From assembly GCF_023277745.1 (NCBI RefSeq), contig NZ_CP086322.1, positions 2,790,001-2,854,000 of the forward strand: a stretch of 64,000 nt of DNA, given 5' to 3'. A program made the translations under genes and the position numbers. Below the pieces are notes generated by a model. That model made no database searches. It saw nothing but the letters and a program-made list of their open reading frames with translations, and was not told the DNA's origin. This document shows, piece by piece, positions 8,005-15,849 of this stretch. The number at the start of each line of letters is the position of its first letter. Position 1 is the first letter of the stretch. The stretch comes from Streptomyces halobius (GTDB lineage Bacteria > Actinomycetota > Actinomycetes > Streptomycetales > Streptomycetaceae).

Positions 8005-10012
8005 CGCCGGAAAGACCAGCCTGACCGAGCGGTTACTCCACCACACCGGCGCGATCTCGGCGGTGGGGAGCGTGGACGCGGGGACCACGCAGACCGACTC
8101 CATGGACCTGGAGCGGCGGCGCGGCATCACGATCCGGTCCGCAGTAGCCACCTTCACTCTCGGCGACCTCAAGGTGAACCTCATCGACACCCCAGGGCAC
8201 TCCGACTTCATCGCCGAAGTCGAGCGGGTGCTGGGGGTGTTGGACGGCGTGGTGCTGGTGGTGTCGGCGGTGGAGGGGGTGCAGCCCCAGACCCGCGTGC
8301 TGATGCGGACGCTCCGACGGCTGGGCACCCCCGTACTATTCTTCGTGAACAAGGTCGACCGGATGGGCGCGCGGGACCGGGGTGTTGTGCGGGAGATCAG
8401 GGATCGGCTGGCCCCAGCTGCGCCCGTGCTCTCCACCGTCGCGGGAGCGGGGACGGCACGGGCGCGGGTGGCGCGACGGGAGCTGGCTGACTCCAGGGAC
8501 CCGGGGTTCGCCACCGAACTGGCCGAGGTGCTCACCGCCCAGGACGACGCCTTCCTCGCCCGCTACATCGAAGGGTTGGAGGGCGGCCCCGCCCTGGGGG
8601 AGAAGGAGTACGTCGCGGAACTGGCCGCGCAGACGGCGCGTGGCGCGGTCCATCCCGTGTTCTTCGGTTCCGCGCTGACCGGGGAGGGAGTTCCCGAACT
8701 CATCGAAGGCGTACGAGAGTTGCTGCCGACCGTGGCACCGCAGGAGGCGGCCCGCCCGCTGCTCGGCTCGGTGTTCAAGGTGGAGCGCGGCGCGCGGGGT
8801 GAGATGGTCGCCTACGCACGGCTGCGCTCGGGCACGCTGGGCGCCCGTGAGCATGTGACGCTGCGCCGTGCCGACCGCTCCGGGCGGACCACCGAACACC
8901 CGGGGCGGATCACCGCCCTTGGAGTCTTCGAGCACGGCCCGACCTCCGGCGGAGCGGCGCGCGAGACACGGGCAGCGGCGGGGGACATCGTCCGGATCTG
9001 GGGGCTGAAGGGCGTCCGCATCGGTGACCGCGTCGTGAGCGCCGGCGCCGACCGCGACGAGGACCCGGCAGACTCGACCCCGCCCAGGATGTTCTTCGCT
9101 GCGCCCAGCCTGGAGACGGTGGTGCGGCCAGTCCTGCCGGCGGAGAAGGGGCGGCTGCACACGGCGTTGCGGATGCTGGGTGAGCAGGACCCATCGATCG
9201 AGGTCCGCTCGGACGAGGACTCCGCGGACGGGGCGGTGGTGCGCCTCTACGGGGAGGTGCAGAAGGAGATCCTGGCGGCGACGCTGGAGGAGTCCTTCGG
9301 AGTACGGGCGTGCTTCGACGTGACGCGGACGGTCTGTATCGAGAAGCCCGCGGGCGCCGGGGAGGCGCTGGAGGAACTGGACACGCGGACGCGGAACTAC
9401 TTCTGGGCCACGGTCGGGCTGCGGGTAGAGCCGGGCGAGCCGGGCAGCGGCGTGAGCTTCGGTCTGTCGGTGGAGTTGGGCTCGCTGCCGCTGGCGTTCC
9501 ACAAGGCGATCGAGGAGTCCGTCCACAGTACGCTGCGGTATGGGGTGTACGGCTGGCAGGTCACCGATGTGAAGGTGACGCTGGTGCGGACGGGGTTCGC
9601 CAGCCCTGTGAGCGCGGCGGACGACTTTCGGAAGGTGACGCCGCTGGTGGTGATGCGGGCCCTTCAGGAGGCGGGGACCGAGGTCCATGAGCCGGTCAGC
9701 GCCTTCGAGTTGGAGCTGCCAGCGGCCCGCCTCAGCCCTGTCCTGGCGAAGTTGGCTGAACTGGGGGCCATCCCGGCCGCACCGTCACCGCTCGGCGATG
9801 TCTACCACCTGCCGGGCACGCTTCCCACACAGCGTGTGCACGAGTTCCAGCAGGTCGTGCCCGGCCTGACCAACGGCGAGGGGGTGTTCACCGCCGAGCC
9901 CCACGGCCACCGTCCGACCACGGCCGCCGCCGTCCCCGAACGCCCCCGCCCGGCCGGCCCGGACCCCCGCAACCGGGACGCATACATCCTCCACGTCCTC
10001 AAGAACCTCTAG
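7958..10012 (+). CDS. otrA: Tetracycline resistance ribosomal protection protein, OtrA type
   Basis: This 684-aa translational GTPase resembles S. rimosus OtrA. G1 is AHVDAGKTS (13-21), then DTPGHSDF (G3) and NKVD (G4). Domain IV carries SPVSAADDFRKV, the loop that in TetM/TetO displaces tetracycline from the decoding site, and the end reads YILHVLKNL; these separate it from EF-G. The ATG at 7958 is the OtrA-like start (MKQWKKLNLGILAH). Its ribosome site, AAGG, is weak. Leu26 is encoded by TTA (8033-8035), a codon rare in Streptomyces, so expression may depend on the bldA tRNA. It gives the producer self-protection and supports a tetracycline-like product. Confidence 0.93.
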   Translation: MKQWKKLNLGILAHVDAGKTSLTERLLHHTGAISAVGSVDAGTTQTDSMDLERRRGITIRSAVATFTLGDLKVNLIDTPGHSDFIAEVERVLGVLDGVVLVVSAVEGVQPQTRVLMRTLRRLGTPVLFFVNKVDRMGARDRGVVREIRDRLAPAAPVLSTVAGAGTARARVARRELADSRDPGFATELAEVLTAQDDAFLARYIEGLEGGPALGEKEYVAELAAQTARGAVHPVFFGSALTGEGVPELIEGVRELLPTVAPQEAARPLLGSVFKVERGARGEMVAYARLRSGTLGAREHVTLRRADRSGRTTEHPGRITALGVFEHGPTSGGAARETRAAAGDIVRIWGLKGVRIGDRVVSAGADRDEDPADSTPPRMFFAAPSLETVVRPVLPAEKGRLHTALRMLGEQDPSIEVRSDEDSADGAVVRLYGEVQKEILAATLEESFGVRACFDVTRTVCIEKPAGAGEALEELDTRTRNYFWATVGLRVEPGEPGSGVSFGLSVELGSLPLAFHKAIEESVHSTLRYGVYGWQVTDVKVTLVRTGFASPVSAADDFRKVTPLVVMRALQEAGTEVHEPVSAFELELPAARLSPVLAKLAELGAIPAAPSPLGDVYHLPGTLPTQRVHEFQQVVPGLTNGEGVFTAEPHGHRPTTAAAVPERPRPAGPDPRNRDAYILHVLKNL

Positions 10013-10016
10013 CGCC

Positions 10017-10047
10017 GCGGGTGCGGGCCAGCGCGGCCCACACCCGC
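10017..10047 (+). terminator. Terminator after otrA
   Basis: GCGGGTGCGGGCC (10017-10029) pairs with GGCCCACACCCGC (10035-10047) with one mismatch around a 5-base loop. It begins 4 bases after the otrA stop. Confidence 0.65.
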
Positions 10048-10072
10048 CGCCCGGCGGCGACCAGGAACCGGC

Positions 10073-10279
10073 CTAGCCGACGGCCTGGCGTCCCCAATCC
10101 TTCGTGTTCAGGGGTGGGTTGGCGGGGACGACGTCGGCGGACAGCATGGTCGGGCCCGTGTGCCGGCTATCGACCGTTCTGCCGCCAAGGTCGTGGGGCA
10201 GTCCGTTGAGCATCAGGTTCATCGCCGCAGCGTGGCGGGCCTCGGCGCGGATATCCCTGCCGTGGTAGAGGGGGCACAC
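10073..10279 (-). pseudogene. Fragment resembling HsdM (type I restriction-modification methyltransferase)
   Basis: About 68 residues on the minus strand (YHGRDIRAEARHAAAMNLML, then HDLGG and NPPLNTKDWGRQ) follow the order of HsdM: 'Y G x E ... R A x M N L x L x G', then the catalytic NPPFN..DW. The Phe of NPPF is Leu and neither end of the enzyme is present. This is a decayed remnant, not a gene. The identification rests on motif order only and could be wrong. Confidence 0.4.
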
Positions 10280-10319
10280 CGACCGCGCGCTCCGGCTCGC
10301 GCGCCCATTGCTCGGCGGC

Positions 10320-10691
10320 GATCAGGAGCCGTCCGCTTCCGCAGAACGGTACTGATCGAGGCAGGCGTCGAACACGCCCGCCGGTTCCTCCAGCCGGGCC
10401 ACTTCAGTGCTGAGTGCGGCCAGTGAGCGATCGGCCTCGCCATGCGGCCTCCGGGTCTGGGTGTCCCCCGGTGCCCCGTGCCGACGGACTGGTCGAGCCC
10501 CAGGCGCGCCCATGCCCCGTTCAGCGCCGGTTCGGCAGGTCCGAAGCTCCGGTCGTGGCCGACCCCGTCCGGGGCTGGCCACGACCGCAGGAAGATCACC
10601 TGGTAGGCGAGTTCCGGGTTGCGTCGCGGCACAGGGCGTCCAACGCCCGCCGCACTCCCCTGAACATCGACGAATCGTGACTGGCGGACAT
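10320..10691 (-). pseudogene. Unrecognised degraded coding remnant, several frames
   Basis: A protein-like reading begins at an ATG at 10691 (MSASHDSSMFRGVRRALDAL), continues in a second frame (NPELAYQVIFLRSWPAP) and then in a third (EVARLEEPAGVFDACLDQYR, stop about 10322). Each part has coding-like composition but two shifts are needed to join them. I do not recognise the family. It lies between the polyketide cluster and conserved core genes. Confidence 0.3.
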
Positions 10692-10858
10692 GACGGCTTC
10701 AGCCAGGTCTTACGTCCCCACGGCTTTCCGGTCGCGGGTTCCCAGTGCCCGCGCACCGCAGCGCACAGCGCGGGTCCGCATCGCATCAGACCTCGCCACC
10801 TGTGAAACTCAGGCCCCCGCAAGCAGCTCTTCCCGTGCCTGGCGGTGGGTCAGAAAGT

Positions 10859-10906
10859 GCGTCAAACGCGCGTCACTCGTGCGTCATGTGCATCGACCAT
10901 GCGTCA
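10859..10906. promoter_or_regulatory. Four GCGTCA direct repeats (11, 11 and 20 bp apart)
   Basis: GCGTCA starts at 10859, 10870, 10881 and 10901. The first three are exactly 11 bp apart, one helical turn, within 11-mers GTGCGTCAAAC, GCGCGTCACTC and GTGCGTCATGT. This is the architecture of operators bound by OmpR-type and SARP-type winged-helix proteins. No intact gene starts nearby: trmA ends at 10963 and the only start on the left is that of a broken remnant at 10691. Confidence 0.55.
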
Positions 10907-10962
10907 AGATATCGCCCGTAACGCACACAACGCCCATAATGCACACTCAGCGAAACCGCAGG

Positions 10963-12291
10963 TCAGCGGCCCTTTCCAGCGGGCTCAAGGATTGCGACGC
11001 ATTCCACGTGATGGGTCATCGGAAACAGATCGAACGCCCGCATCCGCCGCGGTACATACCCCGCCTCCCCGAAGTACTTCAGGTCGCGGGCGAGGGCCGC
11101 CGGGTCGCAGGCGACGTAGGCGATGCGGCGGGGGGTGAGGGCGGCGAGCTGGGTGACGGTTTTCTTGCCGGCGCCGGCGCGCGGGGGGTCGAGGACGATC
11201 AGGTCGACGTCGGTGATGCCGGTGCGGGGCAGGATCTGGTCGACCTTGCCGTGTTCGACGCGTACGCGGTCGAGGTCCTGGAGGTTGTGGCGGGCGTCCT
11301 CGACGGCGCGCTTGCCGGATTCGATGCCGAGGACCGCGCCCTTGTCGCCGACGCGTTCGGCGAGGGCGCCGGCGAAGAGGCCCACGCCGCAGTACAGGTC
11401 GAGGGCCATATCGCCCTTCTTCGGCATCAGGCCCTGCATGACCGCCTCGACCAGCAGGTCGGCGGCCTTCGGGTGGACCTGCCAGAAGCCGCCGTTGCCG
11501 ACCCGCCAGGTGCGGCCGGCGGCGCGTTCGCGGACGAAGGGGCGGCCGTGGACGCGGTGGACGCTGCCGTCCTTCTCGCTGACCCGGAGGACGGATACCG
11601 GCTTGTCGAGTTCGACGAGCGGGAGGCGGCCGCCGGGCTTGGGGGTGAGGATGACCTGGCGGTCGTGCGAGCCGGTGGCGGCGATGGCCTCGACGGTGGC
11701 GATCTGTGGCCAGTCGTGCTTCTCGACGCCCAGCTCGGAGACGCCGGGGGCGGCGATCATGCAGTGGGAGACGGGCTCGACGTCGTGGGAGCGGTGTTTG
11801 CGCAGGCCGACGCGGCCCTCGGCGTCGATGGCGTACTGGACGCGGGTGCGCCAGGCCGGGACCTCGCCCTTGGCGACCTTGTCGCCCGGGGCGGGCTCGA
11901 CGGTGCCGTCCCAGCGGGCGTCCTCCGGGGAGAGCCCGGCCAGCCGCGCCAGCTGCTCGGCGACGACGGCGCCCTTGAGGCGGCGCTGGGCGCCGGGCGC
12001 GGCGTGCTGCCAGTCGCAGCCGCCGCACCTGCCGGGGCCGGAGAAGGGGCAGGGGGCCTCGATCCGGTCCTTGGACGCCACCTGGATCTCGACGGCGTCC
12101 GCGCGGAGGAAGCGGGCGTCCTCGTCGCCTTCGGTGACGCGGGCGATGACGCGTTCGCCGGGCAGGGCGTGCCGTACGAAGAGGACCCTGCCCTCGTCCG
12201 TGCGGGCGATGCAGTGGCCGCCGTGGGCGACCGGGCCGACCTCGACCTCGTGCTCCTCGCCGACCAGCGACTTCTTCGGTTCTGTCTGCAT
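10963..12291 (-). CDS. 23S rRNA / tRNA uracil-C5 methyltransferase (TrmA/RlmD family)
   Basis: This 442-aa enzyme has an N-terminal TRAM RNA-binding domain (EEHEVEVGPVAHGGHCIA) and an iron-sulfur cysteine set (CPFSGPGRCGGCDWQ). The Rossmann SAM domain reads ALDLYCGVGLFAGALA, the catalytic region has VLDPPRAGAGKK, and the nucleophilic Cys lies in VACDPAALARDL. It methylates a uridine to 5-methyluridine in rRNA or tRNA; the substrate cannot be assigned. It sits downstream of the APC permease on the same strand, as in the M. tuberculosis Rv2689c-Rv2690c order, and marks the left edge of the conserved core. Confidence 0.9.
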   Translation of the reverse strand: MQTEPKKSLVGEEHEVEVGPVAHGGHCIARTDEGRVLFVRHALPGERVIARVTEGDEDARFLRADAVEIQVASKDRIEAPCPFSGPGRCGGCDWQHAAPGAQRRLKGAVVAEQLARLAGLSPEDARWDGTVEPAPGDKVAKGEVPAWRTRVQYAIDAEGRVGLRKHRSHDVEPVSHCMIAAPGVSELGVEKHDWPQIATVEAIAATGSHDRQVILTPKPGGRLPLVELDKPVSVLRVSEKDGSVHRVHGRPFVRERAAGRTWRVGNGGFWQVHPKAADLLVEAVMQGLMPKKGDMALDLYCGVGLFAGALAERVGDKGAVLGIESGKRAVEDARHNLQDLDRVRVEHGKVDQILPRTGITDVDLIVLDPPRAGAGKKTVTQLAALTPRRIAYVACDPAALARDLKYFGEAGYVPRRMRAFDLFPMTHHVECVAILEPAGKGR

Positions 12292-12487
12292 GGCGGGGAG
12301 GGCTCCTGAGGTGCGGGGGGCGACAGGGACATGAAGGAAACAGGGACGTCGATAAAGTCGACAAAGTCGATAACCATGACGGCCCGGCCTCCGGGCGGAG
12401 GCCAGCCGTCAAGTCTACGTCCCATCGCGCCGTGCCCCCTCCTCCTGGGGGCGGGGCGTCAGGGGCCGATGCCCTGGAGCCGGGCGG

Positions 12488-14566
12488 TCACGGCTTGGCG
12501 GCCGCCTTGTCCTTCTTCGACTGGCTGGCCGGCTTCTCCTTCTTCGGCTGGGTGACCGGACCGCGCCGCACCGCGCCCGGAGCGTTCCACTCCGCGCGCT
12601 TGCGGGCCCGCAGCTTGGCGGCCTCGGAGGAGTCCAGCTGCCAGGGCACGGAGGTGACCATGACTCCGGGGGTGAACAGGAGGCGTCCCTTGAGGCGCAG
12701 GGCGGACTGGTTGTGCAGCAGATGCTCGTACCAGTGACCGACGACGTATTCCGGGATGTAGACGGAGACGGCGTCGCGCGGACTCTGCCGGCGCAGCGAT
12801 TTGACGTGGTCGATGATCGGCCGGGTGATCTCGCGGTAGGGGGAGGCCAGGACCTTGAGGGGCACCTCGATGCCGCGGCGTTCCCATTCGTCGCGCAGCG
12901 CCCTCGTGTCGGCCGGGTCGACGTCGACGCTGACCGCTTCGAGAGTGTCGGAGCGCATCAGCTTGGCGTAGTTCAGGGCCCGCAGTGTGGGTTTGTGGAC
13001 CTTGGAGACCAGGACCAGGGAGTGCACCCGGGAGGGGCGTACGACGCCGTCGTCGGGGGTGTCGTCGGCGGCGAGCTCGTCGGCGACCCGGTCATAGTGG
13101 CGGCGGATCGCGGACATCGTGACGAAGAAGATGACCATGCCGAGCAGGGCCACCCACGCGCCGTGGGTGAACTTCGTCAGCAGGACGACGGTGAGGACCA
13201 GGCCGGTGAAGGTGGCTCCGAAGGCGTTGATGGCGCGCGAGCGGTGCATCCGGCGGCGCTTGGCCGGGTCCTTCTCGGCGGCCAGGTGGCGGTTCCAGTG
13301 CCGGACCATGCCGACCTGGCTGAGCGTGAAGGAGACGAAGACGCCGACGATGTAGAGCTGGATCAGCTTGGTCGAGTCCGCATCGTAGAGGTAGACGAGG
13401 ACGGCGGCGGCCCCCGCGAGCAGCACGATGCCGTTGGAGAAGGCCAGCCGGTCGCCGCGGGTGTGCAGCTGGCGCGGCAGATAGCGGTCCTGGGCCAGGA
13501 TCGAGCCGAGCAGCGGGAAGCCGTTGTAGGCGGTGTTGGCGGCCAGGAAGAGGACCAGTGCGGTGGCGGCGGCCAGCACGACGAACGGAAGCGATCCGCC
13601 GCCGAAGACCGCGGCGGCGACCTGGGAGATGACCGGTTCCTGGGTGAAGCCGGCGCCGACCGGGGTGCCGTTGTCGAGCAGGTCCTTGGCCGGGTTCTCC
13701 GCCATGTGGACGTTGGTGGCCAGGGCCAGCACGATGATCCCGCAGAACATGGTGACGGCCAGGCCGCCCATGAACGCCAGCGTCGTACCGGCGTTCTTGG
13801 ACTTCGGCTTGCGGAAGGCCGGGACGCCGTTGGAGATCGCCTCGACGCCGGTGAGCGCGGCACAGCCGGAGGAGAACGCGCGCAGCAGGAGGAAGACCAG
13901 CGCGAAGCCGGCCAGGCCGCCCTGTTCAGCGTGGAGGGTGAGGTCCGCGGTGGGGGCCTTCATGGTGTCGCCCAGCACCAGGCCGCGGAACGCGCCCCAT
14001 ATGAGCAGGAGGAAGACGCCGGTCACGAAGACGTACGTCGGTATGGCGAAGAGCTTGCCGGACTCCTTGACCCCGCGCAGGTTCATCAGGGTCAGCAGGA
14101 CGATCACGGCGATGGCGCAGAGCGTCTTGTGCTCGACGACGAACGGGATCGCGGAGCCCAGGTTCTCGATGCCGGAGGAGATGGAGACCGCGACCGTCAG
14201 GACGTAGTCGACGAGCAGAGCGCTGGCGACGGTGAGTCCGGCCCGCGGGCCGAGGTTGGTGGTGGCGACCTCGTAGTCGCCGCCGCCGCTCGGGTAGGCG
14301 TGCACGTTCTGCCGGTACGACGCCACGACGGTGAACATCAGCACCACGACCGCGACCGCGATCCAGGGGCTGAAGGCGTATGCCGACGCACCCGCGACGG
14401 ACAGGACGAGCAGCACCTCACCCGGCGCGTAGGCCACGGAGGACAGCGGGTCGGAGGCGAAGACGGGGAGTGCGATGCGCTTGGGAAGGAGGGTTTCCCC
14501 CAGCTTGTCGCTGCGCAGTGCGCGCCCGATCAGGATGCGTTTGGGCACGTCGGTCAGTTTGGACAC
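12488..14566 (-). CDS. APC-superfamily permease, KimA-like candidate potassium importer
   Basis: This 692-aa integral membrane protein has about twelve hydrophobic segments of the APC fold followed by a ~190-aa cytosolic part. The latter reads SLVLVSKVHKPTLRALNYAK and resembles a universal-stress domain, then a Lys/Ala-rich tail. This is the domain plan of KimA (YdaO) of B. subtilis, a potassium/proton symporter controlled by c-di-AMP. The GTG at 14566 (VSKLTDVPKRILIGRALRSD) is the likely start because conserved sequence begins there; longer in-frame starts give low-complexity Arg/Pro-rich sequence. It is divergent from two TrkA/RCK genes, an order I recall for M. tuberculosis (Rv2690c, ceoB, ceoC). 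An amino-acid transporter remains the alternative. Confidence 0.85.
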   Translation of the reverse strand: MSKLTDVPKRILIGRALRSDKLGETLLPKRIALPVFASDPLSSVAYAPGEVLLVLSVAGASAYAFSPWIAVAVVVLMFTVVASYRQNVHAYPSGGGDYEVATTNLGPRAGLTVASALLVDYVLTVAVSISSGIENLGSAIPFVVEHKTLCAIAVIVLLTLMNLRGVKESGKLFAIPTYVFVTGVFLLLIWGAFRGLVLGDTMKAPTADLTLHAEQGGLAGFALVFLLLRAFSSGCAALTGVEAISNGVPAFRKPKSKNAGTTLAFMGGLAVTMFCGIIVLALATNVHMAENPAKDLLDNGTPVGAGFTQEPVISQVAAAVFGGGSLPFVVLAAATALVLFLAANTAYNGFPLLGSILAQDRYLPRQLHTRGDRLAFSNGIVLLAGAAAVLVYLYDADSTKLIQLYIVGVFVSFTLSQVGMVRHWNRHLAAEKDPAKRRRMHRSRAINAFGATFTGLVLTVVLLTKFTHGAWVALLGMVIFFVTMSAIRRHYDRVADELAADDTPDDGVVRPSRVHSLVLVSKVHKPTLRALNYAKLMRSDTLEAVSVDVDPADTRALRDEWERRGIEVPLKVLASPYREITRPIIDHVKSLRRQSPRDAVSVYIPEYVVGHWYEHLLHNQSALRLKGRLLFTPGVMVTSVPWQLDSSEAAKLRARKRAEWNAPGAVRRGPVTQPKKEKPASQSKKDKAAAKP

Positions 14567-15180
14567 GGGGAGGATGCTAAGCCTTTGTCCACGTTCACGC
14601 CCACCCGCTACCCGCATGGTGGTCACCCTGGGTCCGCGAGGCGGCCCGTCCGACCTGGCCGGGACTACGCAGTGACACAGCGCGTGCACATAATCCGCAC
14701 ATTCCGGCCATGTCGGTCCGTCGTTCCCCGCGGTGGTGGCGTCGTCGGCGTACCCGGCAGGCGCCCGCCGACCGCCGGCCGTGGACACGGGACCGATCAA
14801 TCCCGGACGATCATCTCGGCGTGCGACCGGCACCTTGCGGGGCGGCGGGGCGAGTGGCGCGCCCGGCCGCGCGGCCCCGGCGGGGCGCACGGCTCACCGC
14901 CTCCCCCGAACGCGGCGCGTCCGCCAGGTCGTTGGCGGAGGCGGAGGGCAGGTCGGCGGCGCCGCACCCGACCGCTTCCGAACGGGCCCGACCGCGCTCC
15001 CTCCAGGGCACGTCATTACGGCTACGGTTGTACCGGACCACGGAGTGCCCAACGCCCCCGTTGGCGCGTCAGGTCCCTGTCGCGAGCAGTGGCTTCGTGT
15101 CGCCGGTACTCGGAGAAGAAAGTAGTGAGCAGGGTGTTTGTGCAGTTCAGCGCACTAGTGCAGGGCACGGGGTAATCAGC
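14567..15180. promoter_or_regulatory. 614-bp divergent region between APC permease and trkA pair
   Basis: I see no gene here. GC-rich sequence at 14710-15000 is flanked by two lower-GC stretches where promoters are expected: around 14660-14710 for the permease (minus) and 15010-15045 for trkA, where CATTACGGCTACGGTTGTACC holds TANNNT-type -10 candidates. No ydaO-type riboswitch core (AGCTAACC) is present, although the permease family is often under one. Confidence 0.4.
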
Positions 15181-15849
15181 ATGCACATCGTCATCATGGG
15201 GTGCGGCCGCGTGGGTGCCGCGCTCGCGCAGACCCTGGAGAGCCAGGGGCACACCATCGCGGTGGTCGACCAGGACCCGACCGCGTTCCGCCGCCTGGGC
15301 TCGTCCTTCGGCGGCCGGCGGGTGACCGGCGTCGGCTTCGACCAGGACACCCTGCGGGAGGCCGGCATCGAGGAGGCGGGCGCCTTCGCCGCCGTCTCCA
15401 GCGGTGACAACTCCAACATCATCGCGGCCCGGGTGGCCCGCGAGACGTTCGGCGTCGAGAATGTCGCGGCCCGGATCTACGACCCGCGCCGCGCCGAGGT
15501 CTATCAGCGGCTGGGCATCCCGACCGTGGCCACCGTCCGCTGGACGGCGGACCAGATGCTGCGCCGGCTTCTGCCCTCGGGCGCCGAGCCGCTGTGGCGG
15601 GACCCGAGCGGCGGCGTCCAGCTCGCCGAGGTACACACCTCCACGGCCTGGGTCGGCCACAAGATCAGCACCCTGCAGGACGAGACCGGCGTACGGGTCG
15701 CCTTCCTCACCCGGCTGGGCGAGGCGATGCTGCCGACCTCGCGGACCGTGCTGCAGGAAGGCGATCTGGTGCACGTGATGATGCACAGCGACGAGGTCGA
15801 GAAGGTCGAAGCGGCATTCGCCGGGGGTCCTGAGGAGGCGCACGCATGA
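15181..15849 (+). CDS. TrkA/RCK potassium-transport regulatory subunit (CeoB-like)
   Basis: This 222-aa cytosolic protein has an N-terminal RCK_N Rossmann domain (MHIVIMGCGRVGAALAQTLE, acidic end at VVDQD) for NAD(H) or nucleotide binding, and a C-terminal TrkA_C ligand domain from about residue 140. RCK subunits gate potassium channels or transporters. The stop overlaps the start of the second trkA gene by ATGA, so the pair is co-translated. No TrkH/TrkG membrane subunit is present in the window; the divergent APC permease is the obvious candidate partner. Confidence 0.9.
   Translation: MHIVIMGCGRVGAALAQTLESQGHTIAVVDQDPTAFRRLGSSFGGRRVTGVGFDQDTLREAGIEEAGAFAAVSSGDNSNIIAARVARETFGVENVAARIYDPRRAEVYQRLGIPTVATVRWTADQMLRRLLPSGAEPLWRDPSGGVQLAEVHTSTAWVGHKISTLQDETGVRVAFLTRLGEAMLPTSRTVLQEGDLVHVMMHSDEVEKVEAAFAGGPEEAHA

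Noticed and set aside
7958..10012. Elongation factor G paralogue
   Set aside because: The N-terminal wording, the SPVSAADDFR loop and the C terminus follow OtrA/TetM rather than EF-G, and the genomic context is a tetracycline-type cluster.
12713..15175. 820-codon plus-strand frame opposite the APC permease
   Set aside because: It is Asp/Gly/His-rich antisense sequence with no family features; the permease on the minus strand has clear membrane segments.
14567..15180. ydaO riboswitch upstream of the KimA-like permease
   Set aside because: I searched both strands for the AGCTAACC...GTAGGCG core and its partner elements and did not find them.
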